Below, one piece after another: positions 25,567 through 34,339 of a DNA stretch of 64,000 nucleotides (position 1 is its first letter; each line of letters starts with the position of its first letter). The DNA lies in the NCBI RefSeq assembly GCF_008642275.1, contig NZ_CP029189.1, forward strand, positions 6,306,001 through 6,370,000, read 5' to 3'. The stretch comes from Streptomyces venezuelae. GTDB taxonomy: Bacteria; Actinomycetota; Actinomycetes; Streptomycetales; Streptomycetaceae. Under the pieces are notes generated by a model. The model was given only the letters and a program-made list of their open reading frames with translations, was not told the DNA's origin and did not search any database. Both the position numbers and the translations under genes were made by a program.

Positions 25567-26862
25567 ATGACCCTTTCCCCTACCGCCCGGTGGACCACCG
25601 GCTGGCTGCTCGCCGCCGCGTGGGCGCTGTCCTTCCCGCTGTTCTCCTCGCTGGCACCGCACCGGCTGTGGGGCTGGTGCGCCGCAGCCGGATACCTCGC
25701 GGCCGCCACGGCCACCGCACTCGGCCGCCGTCGCGCCGCGCTCGCCGCCGCCCTGCTGGGGGCCGTCGCCGTACCGCTGCTGTGGCTGGTCCTGACCGGC
25801 CAGGGGCAGTCGGAGGTGACGGTCGTCGAACGCTCGGGCCGGCTCCTGCTGGAGTCCGGCCGGCTCTACGTCGACCGGCCCGCGCACGTCGAGGAGTACA
25901 CCCCCTACCTGCCGGGCATGGCGCTGCTCGGCATACCGCGGGCGCTGCTCGGAGGAGACGGCGACGGGGCCGGCTGGGCGGCGCGGCTGCTGGGGGACGC
26001 CCGGATCTGGTGCGCGGCCGTGCTGTTCGGCTGCCTGTGGGCGGCCCGGCGGCTGCTGCACGGCGGGACGACCGTGCGCGGGCCGGGCGGTGGTCCCGGG
26101 CGTGGGCCGGGTGTCGGCACCGGACGTGGGCCGGGCCGGCTGCTGCCCGTGCTGGTGGCCTCGCCGGTGGTGGCCCTGCCCCTGGCGGTGAGCGGGGTGG
26201 ACCTGCCGCTCGCCGGACTCTGCTGCCTGGCGCTGGCGGCCGCGGCCGCCGGGCGGCCCGTCCTCACCGGGGCGGCCCTCGCAGGGGCCTGCGCGCTCAA
26301 GTGGACGGCGCTGCCCGCGGTCGCGGTGGCCGTCGCCCTGCTCGCGGTCTGCCGGGGCGGGTGGCCGGCGGTGCGCTGCGCTCTGGTCGCGGCCGGCGGC
26401 ACGGCCCTGGTGGTGCTGCCGGCCGTGCTGCTCCAGCCGGCGGAGGTGGGACGCCAGGTGTTCGCCTTCCCCACCGGGCGGGCGGCGGTGCCGACCCCGG
26501 CGAGCAGTCCGCTGCCCGGTCGACTGCTGGCCGAACTGGGCCCCTGGGGCTGGTACCTGACGGTGGGCCTGCTCCTGGCGGGAGGTCTCGCGGTGGCCGG
26601 CTCCCTGCTCGCCAGGCCGCCGCGTACGGTGGCGGCCGCCGCGGACCGCCTCGCCCTCGGCCTCACCCTGGCGTTCCTCCTGGCCCCGGCGGGCCGCTTC
26701 GGCTATCTGGCGCTGCCGGTCCTGCTGTCGGTCTGGGCCCGCTCGGTGACCGTACCGGGTGTCTCGCGCGTGGTGACGGGATCGGGCCGGCCCTGGCCCC
26801 GGCCGTCGGGCCGGCGGCCGGGGGCGCAGCGGAGCGAGCGGACGGGAGGGCATTTCGCCTGA
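25567..26862 (+). CDS. Polytopic membrane protein, possibly GT87-type (DUF2029) glycosyltransferase
   Basis: A 431-residue integral membrane protein with about ten hydrophobic segments. An extracellular loop EYTPYLPGMALLG after the second or third helix and the helix ACALKWTALPAVAVAV resemble GT-C mannosyltransferases of the GT87 kind, which use polyprenyl-phosphate sugars outside the membrane. A Gly/Arg/Pro-rich insert (GPGGGPGRGPGVGTGRGPG) lies near residues 175-195. I see no definitive catalytic motif, so the enzymatic role is tentative. It follows metG after a terminator and is 40 bases upstream of the kinase-MFS gene. Confidence 0.6.
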   Translation: MTLSPTARWTTGWLLAAAWALSFPLFSSLAPHRLWGWCAAAGYLAAATATALGRRRAALAAALLGAVAVPLLWLVLTGQGQSEVTVVERSGRLLLESGRLYVDRPAHVEEYTPYLPGMALLGIPRALLGGDGDGAGWAARLLGDARIWCAAVLFGCLWAARRLLHGGTTVRGPGGGPGRGPGVGTGRGPGRLLPVLVASPVVALPLAVSGVDLPLAGLCCLALAAAAAGRPVLTGAALAGACALKWTALPAVAVAVALLAVCRGGWPAVRCALVAAGGTALVVLPAVLLQPAEVGRQVFAFPTGRAAVPTPASSPLPGRLLAELGPWGWYLTVGLLLAGGLAVAGSLLARPPRTVAAAADRLALGLTLAFLLAPAGRFGYLALPVLLSVWARSVTVPGVSRVVTGSGRPWPRPSGRRPGAQRSERTGGHFA

Positions 26863-26877
26863 TGACCCCCGCACATT

Positions 26878-26894
26878 GGATAGTTGCACTATCC
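26878..26894. promoter_or_regulatory. Operator-like palindrome GGATAGT-TGC-ACTATCC
   Basis: A perfect 7+3+7 palindrome lies eight bases before the GTG start of the kinase-MFS gene. A dimeric MarR-type repressor bound here would block transcription or initiation. It is much more AT-rich than its surroundings. Confidence 0.6.
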
Positions 26895-26902
26895 TTCCGT
26901 CC

Positions 26903-29455
26903 GTGGATCAGCTGACCGCCGAAGACCCGAACCGTATCGGACCGTACCGCCTGATCGCCCGGCTGGGCGCGGGTGGCATGGGACTGGTCTACCTGGGCCG
27001 CTCCGAAGCCGGGCGTACCGTCGCCGTGAAGGTGGTCCAGGCGGAGTACGCCGGGAACCCCGAATTCCGCAAGAGGTTCGCCCGCGAGGTGGCCGCCGCG
27101 CGACGGGTGGGCGGCAGCTGGACGGCAGCCGTGCTCGACGCCGACACCGAGGCCGCCGTGCCCTGGGTGGCGACCCAGTACATCCCGGGGCCCGACCTGC
27201 AGACCGTGGTCGCCCGGCAGTTCGGTCCGCTGCCCGAGGACTCCGTACGGACCCTCGCCAACCGGCTCGCCCTCGCCCTGCGGGCCGTGCACGAGGCGGG
27301 TCTGATCCACCGCGACCTGAAGCCCTCCAACGTGCTCGTCACCGTCGACGGGCCCCGTGTCATCGACTTCGGCATCGCGCGGGCGATGGACAGCCTGACC
27401 GGGGACAGCCTGCACACCCGCACCGGCATGCTGATCGGCTCGCCGGGGTTCATGTCCCCGGAACAGGTCCGCGGTCTCGAACTGACCCCCGCCAGCGACG
27501 TCTTCTGCCTCGGTGCGGTCCTCGTGTACGCCGCCACGGGACGCATGCTCTTCGGCGCCAAGGACACCGGCCTGAACGCCCACCTCTTCCGGATCGCCGA
27601 GGAGGAGGCGGACCTGACCGGGGTGCCGGAGTCACTGGCCGGCCTCGTCGGTGCGTGCCTGCACAAGGACGCGGCCCGGCGGCCGACCCCCGAGGAGGTG
27701 GCGGAGCGTACGGCGGCGGACGCCGCCGGGGAGTGGCTCCCGGGCGCGGTGCTGGCCCAGCTGGGGCGCCACGCCGCACGGTTGCTGGACTACGCCCCGG
27801 CGTCTCACGCCGGAGCCGGCGGTGGCGGGGCCGGCATGGGTGGGGCCGGAGCCGGCGGCGGGGTCGTGACCGAGAAGGGCCCCGCCGAGCAGGCGCCGGA
27901 CCCCCGCCTCGTGCCCGCGCAGTCCCGGCAGGACGCCTCCCCGTACGGAACACCGCCCCCGCCTCCCGCGTACGCGCCCACGACCCCCGGCCACTTCGGC
28001 CCCGCGGACGGCTTCGGGCCGCCCCCGGGTTCGCTCCCCGCGGACCAGTCCGTCCCCGCGCCCCCGCATCCCCGGCGGTGGTGGGGGCTCGCGGTGCTCG
28101 CCCTGACACAGCTGCTGGTGCTGGTCGAAGCAGCGCAGTTCAGCCTGCTGGGGCCGCAGATACACGCCGATCTCGGCATCGACCACCTGGGCGCCGTATT
28201 CACCGCCCACCTGGTCGCCCTCGCCGGACTGCTGCTGCTGGGCGGGCATCTCGCCGACCTGTTCGGAGCCCGGCGGATGCTGGTGGCCGGCCTGATCGGA
28301 TTCGCGGCGGCCGCCGCGTTCGGCGGCGCGGCCGCCGGCACCGGGCCGCTGATCGCCGCCCGCGTCCTGCAGGGCGCCTCTGCGGCCCTGCTCGTCCCGG
28401 CCGCGCTGTCCCTGGTGGCCACCGGATTCACCGACCCCAAGGAACGCGGCAGGGCCTTCGGGATCTACGCGGCGGTCGCCGCGGGCGGCGGTGCGCTCGG
28501 CGTGTTCACGGGCGGGTGGCTCGCGGAGACCCTGGACTGGCGCTGGGCCCTGTGGTCGGTGGTCCCGCTCGCCGTGCTCGCCCTGATCGGCACGCTCACC
28601 CTGCTGCCCGGCCGCCCCGGCCGCACCGGAGCCCGGTTCGACGGACTCGGCGTGCTCCTCGGCACGGCGGGATCCGCCATCCTGGCCTGTGGCCTCGCCG
28701 AGGCCCCGGACTGGGGCGTCGTCCAGACCCTGGTCGTTGTCGCGGGCGGCCTCGCGCTGCTCGCCGCGTTCCTGTGGTGGCAGAGGCGAACCTCCGGCCC
28801 GCTGCTCCCCGCGTACGTCCTCGCGGACCGGAGCCGCCTCGGCTCCCTCCTGGCCGTTCTCGTCACCGGTTTCGCCGTGGTCGCCCTCCTCCCCGCCCTG
28901 GGCTTCTTCGCCCAGCAGATCCGCGGCGAGGGCCCGGGTGCGACCGGGACCGCCCACCTGCCGCTGGCCGCCGCGGCGCTCGTGGCCGCCACCCAGGTCT
29001 CCGCACGCCTGCTGCCCCGCGTCGCCCCGCGGGCCCTGCTCCTGCCGGGCCTGGCGGTCACGGCCCTCGGGCTGGCCCTGCTGGCGGGTGTCGGCGGAGC
29101 GGCCACGTATGCGACCGGGGTGCTGCCCGGCATGCTGCTCACCGGATTCGGCCTGGGCCTGGCCCTCGTCCCGCTCTACGCCATCGGGACCGCCGGGGTG
29201 GCGCCGCACCACGCGGGTGCGGCCTCGGGAGCCCTCGGGGCGGCCCAGTACCTGGGTCAGGCGATCGGCGGGGCGGTGCTCGGCGCCGTCCTGACGAGCC
29301 GCCTGCGGCAGATCTCGGAAGACACCGACGTGTTCGCCCGGCTGCTCGACTCCTACACCACCACCCTCTGGTGCGCGGCCGGGGCCGTCCTGCTGGCGGC
29401 CCTGCCGGCCGTCCTGCTGATCAGCGCCCCGCGGCGGAACACGGGCGCGGCCTGA
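26903..29455 (+). CDS. Ser/Thr protein kinase fused to an MFS (DHA2-like) transporter
   Basis: An 850-residue fusion. Residues about 12-275 form a PknB-type kinase: Gly loop GAGGMG, Lys in VAVKVV, HRDLKPSN near 136 and DFGIAR. A Gly/Pro-rich linker (about 285-390) leads to an MFS domain (about 391-840) with motif A-like GGHLADLFGARRM and motif C-like GGALGVFTGGWLAE, and about 14 hydrophobic helices. The kinase should lie in the cytosol and could phosphorylate the transporter or its substrates' sensors; this is inference. GTG 26903 has no ribosome site and may be leaderless; TTG 26876 is possible but would place the palindrome inside the gene. Cargo is unknown. Confidence 0.9.
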   Translation: MDQLTAEDPNRIGPYRLIARLGAGGMGLVYLGRSEAGRTVAVKVVQAEYAGNPEFRKRFAREVAAARRVGGSWTAAVLDADTEAAVPWVATQYIPGPDLQTVVARQFGPLPEDSVRTLANRLALALRAVHEAGLIHRDLKPSNVLVTVDGPRVIDFGIARAMDSLTGDSLHTRTGMLIGSPGFMSPEQVRGLELTPASDVFCLGAVLVYAATGRMLFGAKDTGLNAHLFRIAEEEADLTGVPESLAGLVGACLHKDAARRPTPEEVAERTAADAAGEWLPGAVLAQLGRHAARLLDYAPASHAGAGGGGAGMGGAGAGGGVVTEKGPAEQAPDPRLVPAQSRQDASPYGTPPPPPAYAPTTPGHFGPADGFGPPPGSLPADQSVPAPPHPRRWWGLAVLALTQLLVLVEAAQFSLLGPQIHADLGIDHLGAVFTAHLVALAGLLLLGGHLADLFGARRMLVAGLIGFAAAAAFGGAAAGTGPLIAARVLQGASAALLVPAALSLVATGFTDPKERGRAFGIYAAVAAGGGALGVFTGGWLAETLDWRWALWSVVPLAVLALIGTLTLLPGRPGRTGARFDGLGVLLGTAGSAILACGLAEAPDWGVVQTLVVVAGGLALLAAFLWWQRRTSGPLLPAYVLADRSRLGSLLAVLVTGFAVVALLPALGFFAQQIRGEGPGATGTAHLPLAAAALVAATQVSARLLPRVAPRALLLPGLAVTALGLALLAGVGGAATYATGVLPGMLLTGFGLGLALVPLYAIGTAGVAPHHAGAASGALGAAQYLGQAIGGAVLGAVLTSRLRQISEDTDVFARLLDSYTTTLWCAAGAVLLAALPAVLLISAPRRNTGAA

Positions 29456-29535
29456 GGGCCGTCGCCCGGCTGCCTCCCACCGGACGTGCCGTTTGCCCCG
29501 CGGCGGTTGACCCGTTGCCGGCCGCCAGAACGGGG

Positions 29536-30627
29536 TCAGGGGCCGATGAGGGGGATGAGGCGAGTGAAGCGGTGCCATCCGGCGGTGAGGATGCCGGCGA
29601 CCGCGGCGGCGCCGGCGATCAGCCAGAGGTGCAGGTCCTTGGGGACGAAACCCAGCTTGGGCAGGACTGCCGCGGTGGCGACGGCCGCGAGGATCGCGGC
29701 AAGGATGGCACCGGCGACGTGCAGGGATTCACGGAAGGCCGCGAGAAAGGGAGACGGGAGCGGGACGTCGGCGAGCTTCGCTTCGGGGAGCAGACCTGCC
29801 ACCTTGCCCTGGGCGTAGTTCTCGCTGATCTCGGCGACCATGACGGCGTAGTCGTGGGCTCCTTGGCGCGGGTCGACGTCGATCCGCATGAGCTGTCGGC
29901 GAAGTGCCGCGGCCACGTGCCGGCCGTGCTGCCGCGCAACCGTTCGCCGGGGTGACCGTCGCGGGATGACCCGGGACTCGCGGTACACCTTGAGGACACG
30001 TTCCTCCAGCCTGCGCGCATGGTGGTCGAGCTCGTGCAAGGCCTGGAGACGGCCGGTGGGGACCGTGTCGTAGACGTCCGCGCACAGGGCGAGGGCGCGC
30101 GCCGAGCGGCCGATGAGGGTGTACGGCATGTCGGGTGCGCGGTTGCGGATCGGCTCGGACAGCAGCGTGACCAGGGCGACGGAGACCGCGTAGACAGTGC
30201 CCGCAACGAGGGCGATGGCCACGAGGATCGGGCCGACGGGCTGGCCCTCCCAATCGCTGAACGCCTGCTTCCTGTCCATGAGCGTCTGCGCGTGTCCGGC
30301 GAACTCGTCCGAGGTGACCTGGCTCAGAAGATCGATCTCGTAGGGGAAGAGCAGCGCGGCGACACAGAAGCCGACGCTGAAACAGAAAACGACGGTCAAC
30401 ACCGCGTGGAACGCCCTGACATGGGGGAGCGAGTGCCACAACACCAGGCCGACGCGCGTGTGGGGCAGGCTGCCCGAGGGGAACCCGAGGCGGTCGACGG
30501 CCCGGTCCAGGCCCTGGAGGGCACACACGGCAGCGGTGCGCCGTGCTCGTCGCTGCCGGAGCCGGTGCTGCGCGCGGGCGCGGATCACGGTCGAGCGGGT
30601 TCGGGCTAAGGTGCCGGACACTGGCAT
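29536..30627 (-). CDS. Unrecognised four-TM membrane protein with TTA codon
   Basis: I do not recognise this 363-residue protein. It has two hydrophobic segments near residues 70-95 and 130-160, a cytosolic-looking helical middle of about 140 residues rich in Arg/His/Glu, and two C-terminal hydrophobic segments. The Arg-rich N-terminus (residues 7-40) is followed by a paired-helix layout reminiscent of small channel-like proteins. ATG 30627 is the first start after the upstream frame loses coding character. Leu7 is encoded by TTA (30609-30607), so translation may depend on bldA tRNA. It converges on the kinase-MFS gene with an 80-base gap containing an imperfect hairpin. Confidence 0.7.
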   Translation of the reverse strand: MPVSGTLARTRSTVIRARAQHRLRQRRARRTAAVCALQGLDRAVDRLGFPSGSLPHTRVGLVLWHSLPHVRAFHAVLTVVFCFSVGFCVAALLFPYEIDLLSQVTSDEFAGHAQTLMDRKQAFSDWEGQPVGPILVAIALVAGTVYAVSVALVTLLSEPIRNRAPDMPYTLIGRSARALALCADVYDTVPTGRLQALHELDHHARRLEERVLKVYRESRVIPRRSPRRTVARQHGRHVAAALRRQLMRIDVDPRQGAHDYAVMVAEISENYAQGKVAGLLPEAKLADVPLPSPFLAAFRESLHVAGAILAAILAAVATAAVLPKLGFVPKDLHLWLIAGAAAVAGILTAGWHRFTRLIPLIGP

Positions 30628-30856
30628 GCGTCTGTCATTCCCCCGGGCTGGTGGTGTGTGCTGATTATCAGGGCAGAGCGGGTGGACCTGTCGGGCATCG
30701 GTGAAACCGTTCGACGACGTCCTCGCGTCCGGCGCCCGTGCGGTGGGGCCGTCGGGACGCCCGTCCCGAACGCCCTCGTCCTCCCGAGCGCTCCCGGTGA
30801 TCACCAACGCCTACGCTGTACGCCGTCCGAGTGACTGGAACGGGGTGGGGATCCGC

Positions 30857-32146
30857 ATGACGGAAACGACGAACGGTGACGCGGCAGAGCGGTCGAGACC
30901 GCAGGGCGCAAGGCGGTCCTGGCTCGGCGGCCTGATCGCCGTCGCTGTGGTGCTGGCGATCGTCGTCGGCCTCGGCTGGGCGTTCCTGGGCACCTCGGGC
31001 TACTGGCCCGGATCGTCGTTGACGACGGCCTGGGAGACCCCCGGCGACAGCCGGGCCCCGGAGGACGGCACCCACCAGGCCTGGATCGTGGACGACACCC
31101 TCGTCCGCACCCGGCACGACGCCGTCACGGGATTCGATGCCGGAACCGGCAAGAAGGTCTGGGAGTTCGTCCCGCCCGGCCGCACCGAGATCTGCGCCGC
31201 CAGCACCACCGCCGACGGCGCGCACGTGCTGATCGCGTACGACGAGAACACCAGGAGCGCCGCCGAGGGCTGCGCCACCGTCGCCGCGCTGGACCTCGCC
31301 GACGGCCGCGAACTGTGGCGCACCGCCCTCGCACCGGCGGGCGGCGACACCGCCGACCGCGTCCGCGCGCTCGCCGTCGGCAGCGGGCTCGGCGTGGTCC
31401 TCGACGCCACTGGCAAGGGCGCGCCCGCCGTCCGCGCCGTCGACCTCCGCACCGGCTCCCCCCGCTGGACCGCCGCGGTCCAGGAGGGCTGCACCCCGGA
31501 CGGCACGGCCACCGCGCCCCGGGAGGTCCTCGCCGTCCTGGCCTGCGGCGAGGAGATGCGGCTGGCCGCCTTCGACCCGGCCGACGGCAGGCAGCTGTGG
31601 ATCACACCCCTCGACGCCCGCCGGGGGGTCGCCGCCGGCGCGAGCGTCACCTTCACGGCCACCGAGCCCGTCGTGCTGCGCGTCGACGAGGGCGACCGGG
31701 GCGTCGACGCCTTCCTCACCTTCGGGCCCGGTGGCCGCCCCGGAGCCCGGATCCAGGCCACCGGCGACGGCCACGGCTCGATCGGCAGCCATGTGACCGT
31801 CTCCGACGGACGGCTCTTCGCGCTCACCGACGGCGGCAAGTGGGGGCTGCTCGTCGCCTTCGACCTGACGACCGGCGGCAGGCTCTGGAAGGAGGCCCTC
31901 GGCGGCGCCGCCTACGTCGTCCAGGGGCTGCACGCGCAGGACGGCCTGGTCACGGCCGTGAAGGGGTCGACCAGGTACGGCGACAGCCTCTACGCGTACG
32001 ACGCCGCCACGGGCGACGAGGAGGAGCACCGTGCCTTCCGCGACGACGCCGGCTCCGTCGACGACCTGATCCCGTACAAGGACAGGCTCATCGCCGTGCG
32101 TTCGGGCAGCCACGTGAGGCCCTTCACCGCGTTCGAACGCTGGTGA
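30857..32146 (+). CDS. Membrane-anchored PQQ-like beta-propeller protein
   Basis: A 429-residue protein with a short cytosolic N-terminus, one transmembrane helix (about residues 22-44) and an extracellular beta-propeller. Repeated blade signatures are visible: GFDAGTGKKVWEF, ALDLADGRELWRT, AVDLRTGSPRWTA, AFDPADGRQLWIT and AFDLTTGGRLWKE. Such domains resemble BamB/PQQ repeats and the sensor parts of actinobacterial kinases; ligand unknown. ATG 30857 follows GGGGTGGGG; the frame is open upstream but loses coding character. It converges on the response regulator gene with a 23-base overlap, next to a long hairpin. Confidence 0.85.
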   Translation: MTETTNGDAAERSRPQGARRSWLGGLIAVAVVLAIVVGLGWAFLGTSGYWPGSSLTTAWETPGDSRAPEDGTHQAWIVDDTLVRTRHDAVTGFDAGTGKKVWEFVPPGRTEICAASTTADGAHVLIAYDENTRSAAEGCATVAALDLADGRELWRTALAPAGGDTADRVRALAVGSGLGVVLDATGKGAPAVRAVDLRTGSPRWTAAVQEGCTPDGTATAPREVLAVLACGEEMRLAAFDPADGRQLWITPLDARRGVAAGASVTFTATEPVVLRVDEGDRGVDAFLTFGPGGRPGARIQATGDGHGSIGSHVTVSDGRLFALTDGGKWGLLVAFDLTTGGRLWKEALGGAAYVVQGLHAQDGLVTAVKGSTRYGDSLYAYDAATGDEEEHRAFRDDAGSVDDLIPYKDRLIAVRSGSHVRPFTAFERW

Positions 32147-32813
32147 CGGCCGGGTCCTGGCGGTCCTGGCCCGACAGGTGGGCCAGGACCGCCAGGACCC
32201 GGCGGTTGCCCTCGGTGGCGTCCAGGTCGAGCTTCATGAAGATGCTGGAGGCGTGTTTGACGACGGCGGCCTCGGTGATGAACAGCCGTGCCGCCAGGGC
32301 CTGGTTGTTGAGGCCGGAGGCCATCAGCGTCAGCACCTCCCGCTCGCGCGGGGTCAGCCGGGCCAGCGGCCGTTCCTCGGACTGCCGGCTGAGGAGGACC
32401 CGCACCACCTCCGGGTCGATGACCGTACGGCCCTCGGCGACCTGCTGGAGGGCGTCGAGGAACTCGGCCACCTCGCCGACCCGGTCCTTGAGGAGATAGC
32501 CCAGCCCCGCCGCCGAGGCACCCGTCAGCAACTGGGTGGCGTAGGCCGTGGCCACGTACTGCGAGAGCACGAGCACGGGCAACGCGGCGTCGCGGGAGCG
32601 GAGTTCGAGTACGGCCCGCAGGCCTTCGTCGCGGAAGCCGGGCGGCATCCGCACATCCGTCACGACGACGTCCGGCCGCTGCGCCTCCACCGCCCGTACC
32701 AGCTCCTCGGCGCTGCCGACGGCGGCGAGGACCTGGTGCCCGCCGCGGGTGAGGAGTTCGGTCAGCCCGGCGCGCAGCAGTACGGAGTCCTCGGCGAGGA
32801 TCAGCCGGAGCAC
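32124..32813 (-). CDS. NarL/FixJ-type response regulator
   Basis: DNA-binding partner of the histidine kinase encoded just upstream. The 229-residue protein has a receiver domain with acidic pocket AEDS (Asp9), phosphoacceptor Asp53 in VVVTDVRMPP, and Lys of LLKDRVGE. The C-terminal LuxR-type helix-turn-helix is LTPREREVLTLMASGLNN to EAAVVKHASSIFMKL. The last 20 residues (SGQDRQDPAVTSVRTR) are encoded partly by a 53-base terminator hairpin and probably are not conserved. Its start overlaps the kinase gene by 13 bases, so the pair is co-translated. Confidence 0.94.
   Translation of the reverse strand: MLRLILAEDSVLLRAGLTELLTRGGHQVLAAVGSAEELVRAVEAQRPDVVVTDVRMPPGFRDEGLRAVLELRSRDAALPVLVLSQYVATAYATQLLTGASAAGLGYLLKDRVGEVAEFLDALQQVAEGRTVIDPEVVRVLLSRQSEERPLARLTPREREVLTLMASGLNNQALAARLFITEAAVVKHASSIFMKLDLDATEGNRRVLAVLAHLSGQDRQDPAVTSVRTR
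32150..32202. terminator. Long bidirectional hairpin, 23-bp perfect stem
   Basis: Arms at 32150-32172 and 32180-32202 are exact inverted copies, with a seven-base loop. The hairpin begins four bases after the beta-propeller gene stop, so it can terminate that transcript. It also lies wholly inside the last 27 codons of the convergent response-regulator gene. Confidence 0.8.
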
Positions 32814-34111
32814 GGGACCTCCACCCTGAGTCGGGTCGGTCCGCCCACCGGACTGGACACCACCAGCCTGCCCTTCAACATCGCCACCCTGTCCGCGAGT
32901 CCTGCCAGGCCCGCTCCCGCGCCGGGATCGGCGCCGCCGCGGCCGTCGTCGGTGACGGTGAGAGTGAGCCGGTCACCCACGACCTTACCGACGACGTGGA
33001 CGTGCGAGGCGCCGCTGTGCTTGGCCGCGTTGGCGAGGGCCTCGGTGACGGTGAAGTAGGCCGTGACTTCCACCGGTTCGGTCAGCCGGGGCACGTCGAG
33101 GTCCACCGTCACCGGTACGGGATGACGCAGGGCCACCTCGGCGACGGCCGCCGCCAGCCCGTGGTCGGTGAGGACCTGCGGATGGATTCCCCGTACGAGG
33201 TCGCGCAGTTGCTCCAGGGCGACCCTGGCCTCCCCCCGCCCCCGGGCCACCAGCGCGGCGGCCCCGGCCGCCTGCGGGAGCCCGCGCAGTTCCAGCTCGG
33301 CGAGGCCCAGCGTCATGCTGAGGGCGACCAGCTGCTGCTGCGCCCCGTCGTGCAAGTCCCGCTCGATGCGCCGCCGTTCGGCTTCGAAGGCGTCCACCAG
33401 GCGGACCCGGGAGCGAGTGAGCTCCAGGATCCGGTCCGCCTCCACCCGTGGCCCGAGCAGCAGCCGGGCCGCCTTCACCTGGGCCCCGGCGAGCAGCGCG
33501 CCCGCGTACGCCGCCACCGTCGTCCCGGCCAGCCCGACGGCCGTGCCGCCCAGGGCCTCGACCGGCCCGGAGACCGCCCGGCCGGGGATCAGCATCACCG
33601 TGTCCGGTGCGATGGCCCACACGATCACCGGTGTCGCGACGAGGATCAGGGCGAAGGCCAGCAGCGTGATCACGGCGAACCCGGCGGCCCCGAAGACCGG
33701 TCCGAGCAGGGCGGCGTACGCGAACTCCCGCCAGGTGGCCCGCTCCCGCAGCCGGGTCCGCAGCCAGGCCGCGGGCCCGGCACCGGCGAGCGAGGTGTGC
33801 GGGTCCGGCACGGGCCCGGGCTCCACCCACCGCAGCCGCCACCGCTCCAGCGCCCCCAGCGGCACCCCGGCGACGACGGCGCCCAGCAGGAGCAGCAGGC
33901 CGATCCCGACGACCGCCAGCGCCAGCCCGAACCCGAGGAGCAGGACGAGGACGACCAGAACCGGATAGCCGAGGAGGAACCCGCTGGCCAGATACGCCCA
34001 GCACCGCCAGGGCCACCACGAGCCGAGGAACCGCAGCGGCCGGCGCATCGCGGCCAGGACGGTGACCGGAGCGAATCCGGCCGGTTCGGGGAGGGGCGTG
34101 GAGTCGGACAT
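32801..34111 (-). CDS. Sensor histidine kinase (HisKA_3 type)
   Basis: A 436-residue membrane kinase paired with the NarL-type regulator. Four to six hydrophobic segments occupy the first 200 residues (for example YPVLVVLVLLLGFGLALAV). The dimerization/phosphoacceptor helix ERRRIERDLHDGAQQQL has phospho-His254. The ATPase region has the N-box EALANAAKHS and G-box DDGRGGADPGAGAG. The ligand is not evident; the sensor part is mostly transmembrane. ATG 34111 is preferred because GGGTGGGGGG lies before it. ATG 34141 would include a TTA codon, but nothing supports it. A palindrome TGACG-N3-CGTCA lies upstream. Confidence 0.93.
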   Translation of the reverse strand: MSDSTPLPEPAGFAPVTVLAAMRRPLRFLGSWWPWRCWAYLASGFLLGYPVLVVLVLLLGFGLALAVVGIGLLLLLGAVVAGVPLGALERWRLRWVEPGPVPDPHTSLAGAGPAAWLRTRLRERATWREFAYAALLGPVFGAAGFAVITLLAFALILVATPVIVWAIAPDTVMLIPGRAVSGPVEALGGTAVGLAGTTVAAYAGALLAGAQVKAARLLLGPRVEADRILELTRSRVRLVDAFEAERRRIERDLHDGAQQQLVALSMTLGLAELELRGLPQAAGAAALVARGRGEARVALEQLRDLVRGIHPQVLTDHGLAAAVAEVALRHPVPVTVDLDVPRLTEPVEVTAYFTVTEALANAAKHSGASHVHVVGKVVGDRLTLTVTDDGRGGADPGAGAGLAGLADRVAMLKGRLVVSSPVGGPTRLRVEVPCSG

Positions 34112-34157
34112 GTCCCCCCACCCTAAGGGGTGTCCGGCCATGACCCTCGCGGCGGAC

Positions 34158-34172
34158 GTGACGGCCCGTCAC
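34158..34172. promoter_or_regulatory. Palindrome GTGACGG-C-CCGTCAC before the two-component genes
   Basis: A perfect 15-base palindrome lies 47 bases upstream of the histidine-kinase ATG. Its core TGACG-N3-CGTCA is the same as the two sites before livK at 6174 and 6207, so one regulator may bind all three. Confidence 0.5.
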
Positions 34173-34339
34173 ATGGCGTGCGCCCAGGGCCAGGAAGCCG
34201 CAGATCAGCACGGGCCAGGCGTACGGGGCCGCCCGGATCGGCGGGGCCGGGGGAGCCGTGTCCCCCCGATCATGGAGCGCGGCGGCGGGTGCCGTGGTGG
34301 GCTGCGCCTGGCGGGTGAAGCGGCCTGTGGCTGCGGCTG

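Noticed and set aside
23560..26889. A 1109-codon minus-strand frame over metG and the following gene
   Set aside because: The composition is low complexity and it runs opposite a well-conserved tRNA synthetase.
29500..29545. Terminator between the kinase-MFS gene and its convergent neighbour
   Set aside because: The hairpin (CCGTT/AACGG) is short and bulged and has no T-run, too weak to list as a feature.
34112..34141. A TTA codon in an N-terminal extension of the histidine kinase
   Set aside because: It is present only if ATG 34141 is used. ATG 34111 has the better ribosome site, and the G-rich stretch containing the TTA is probably leader.
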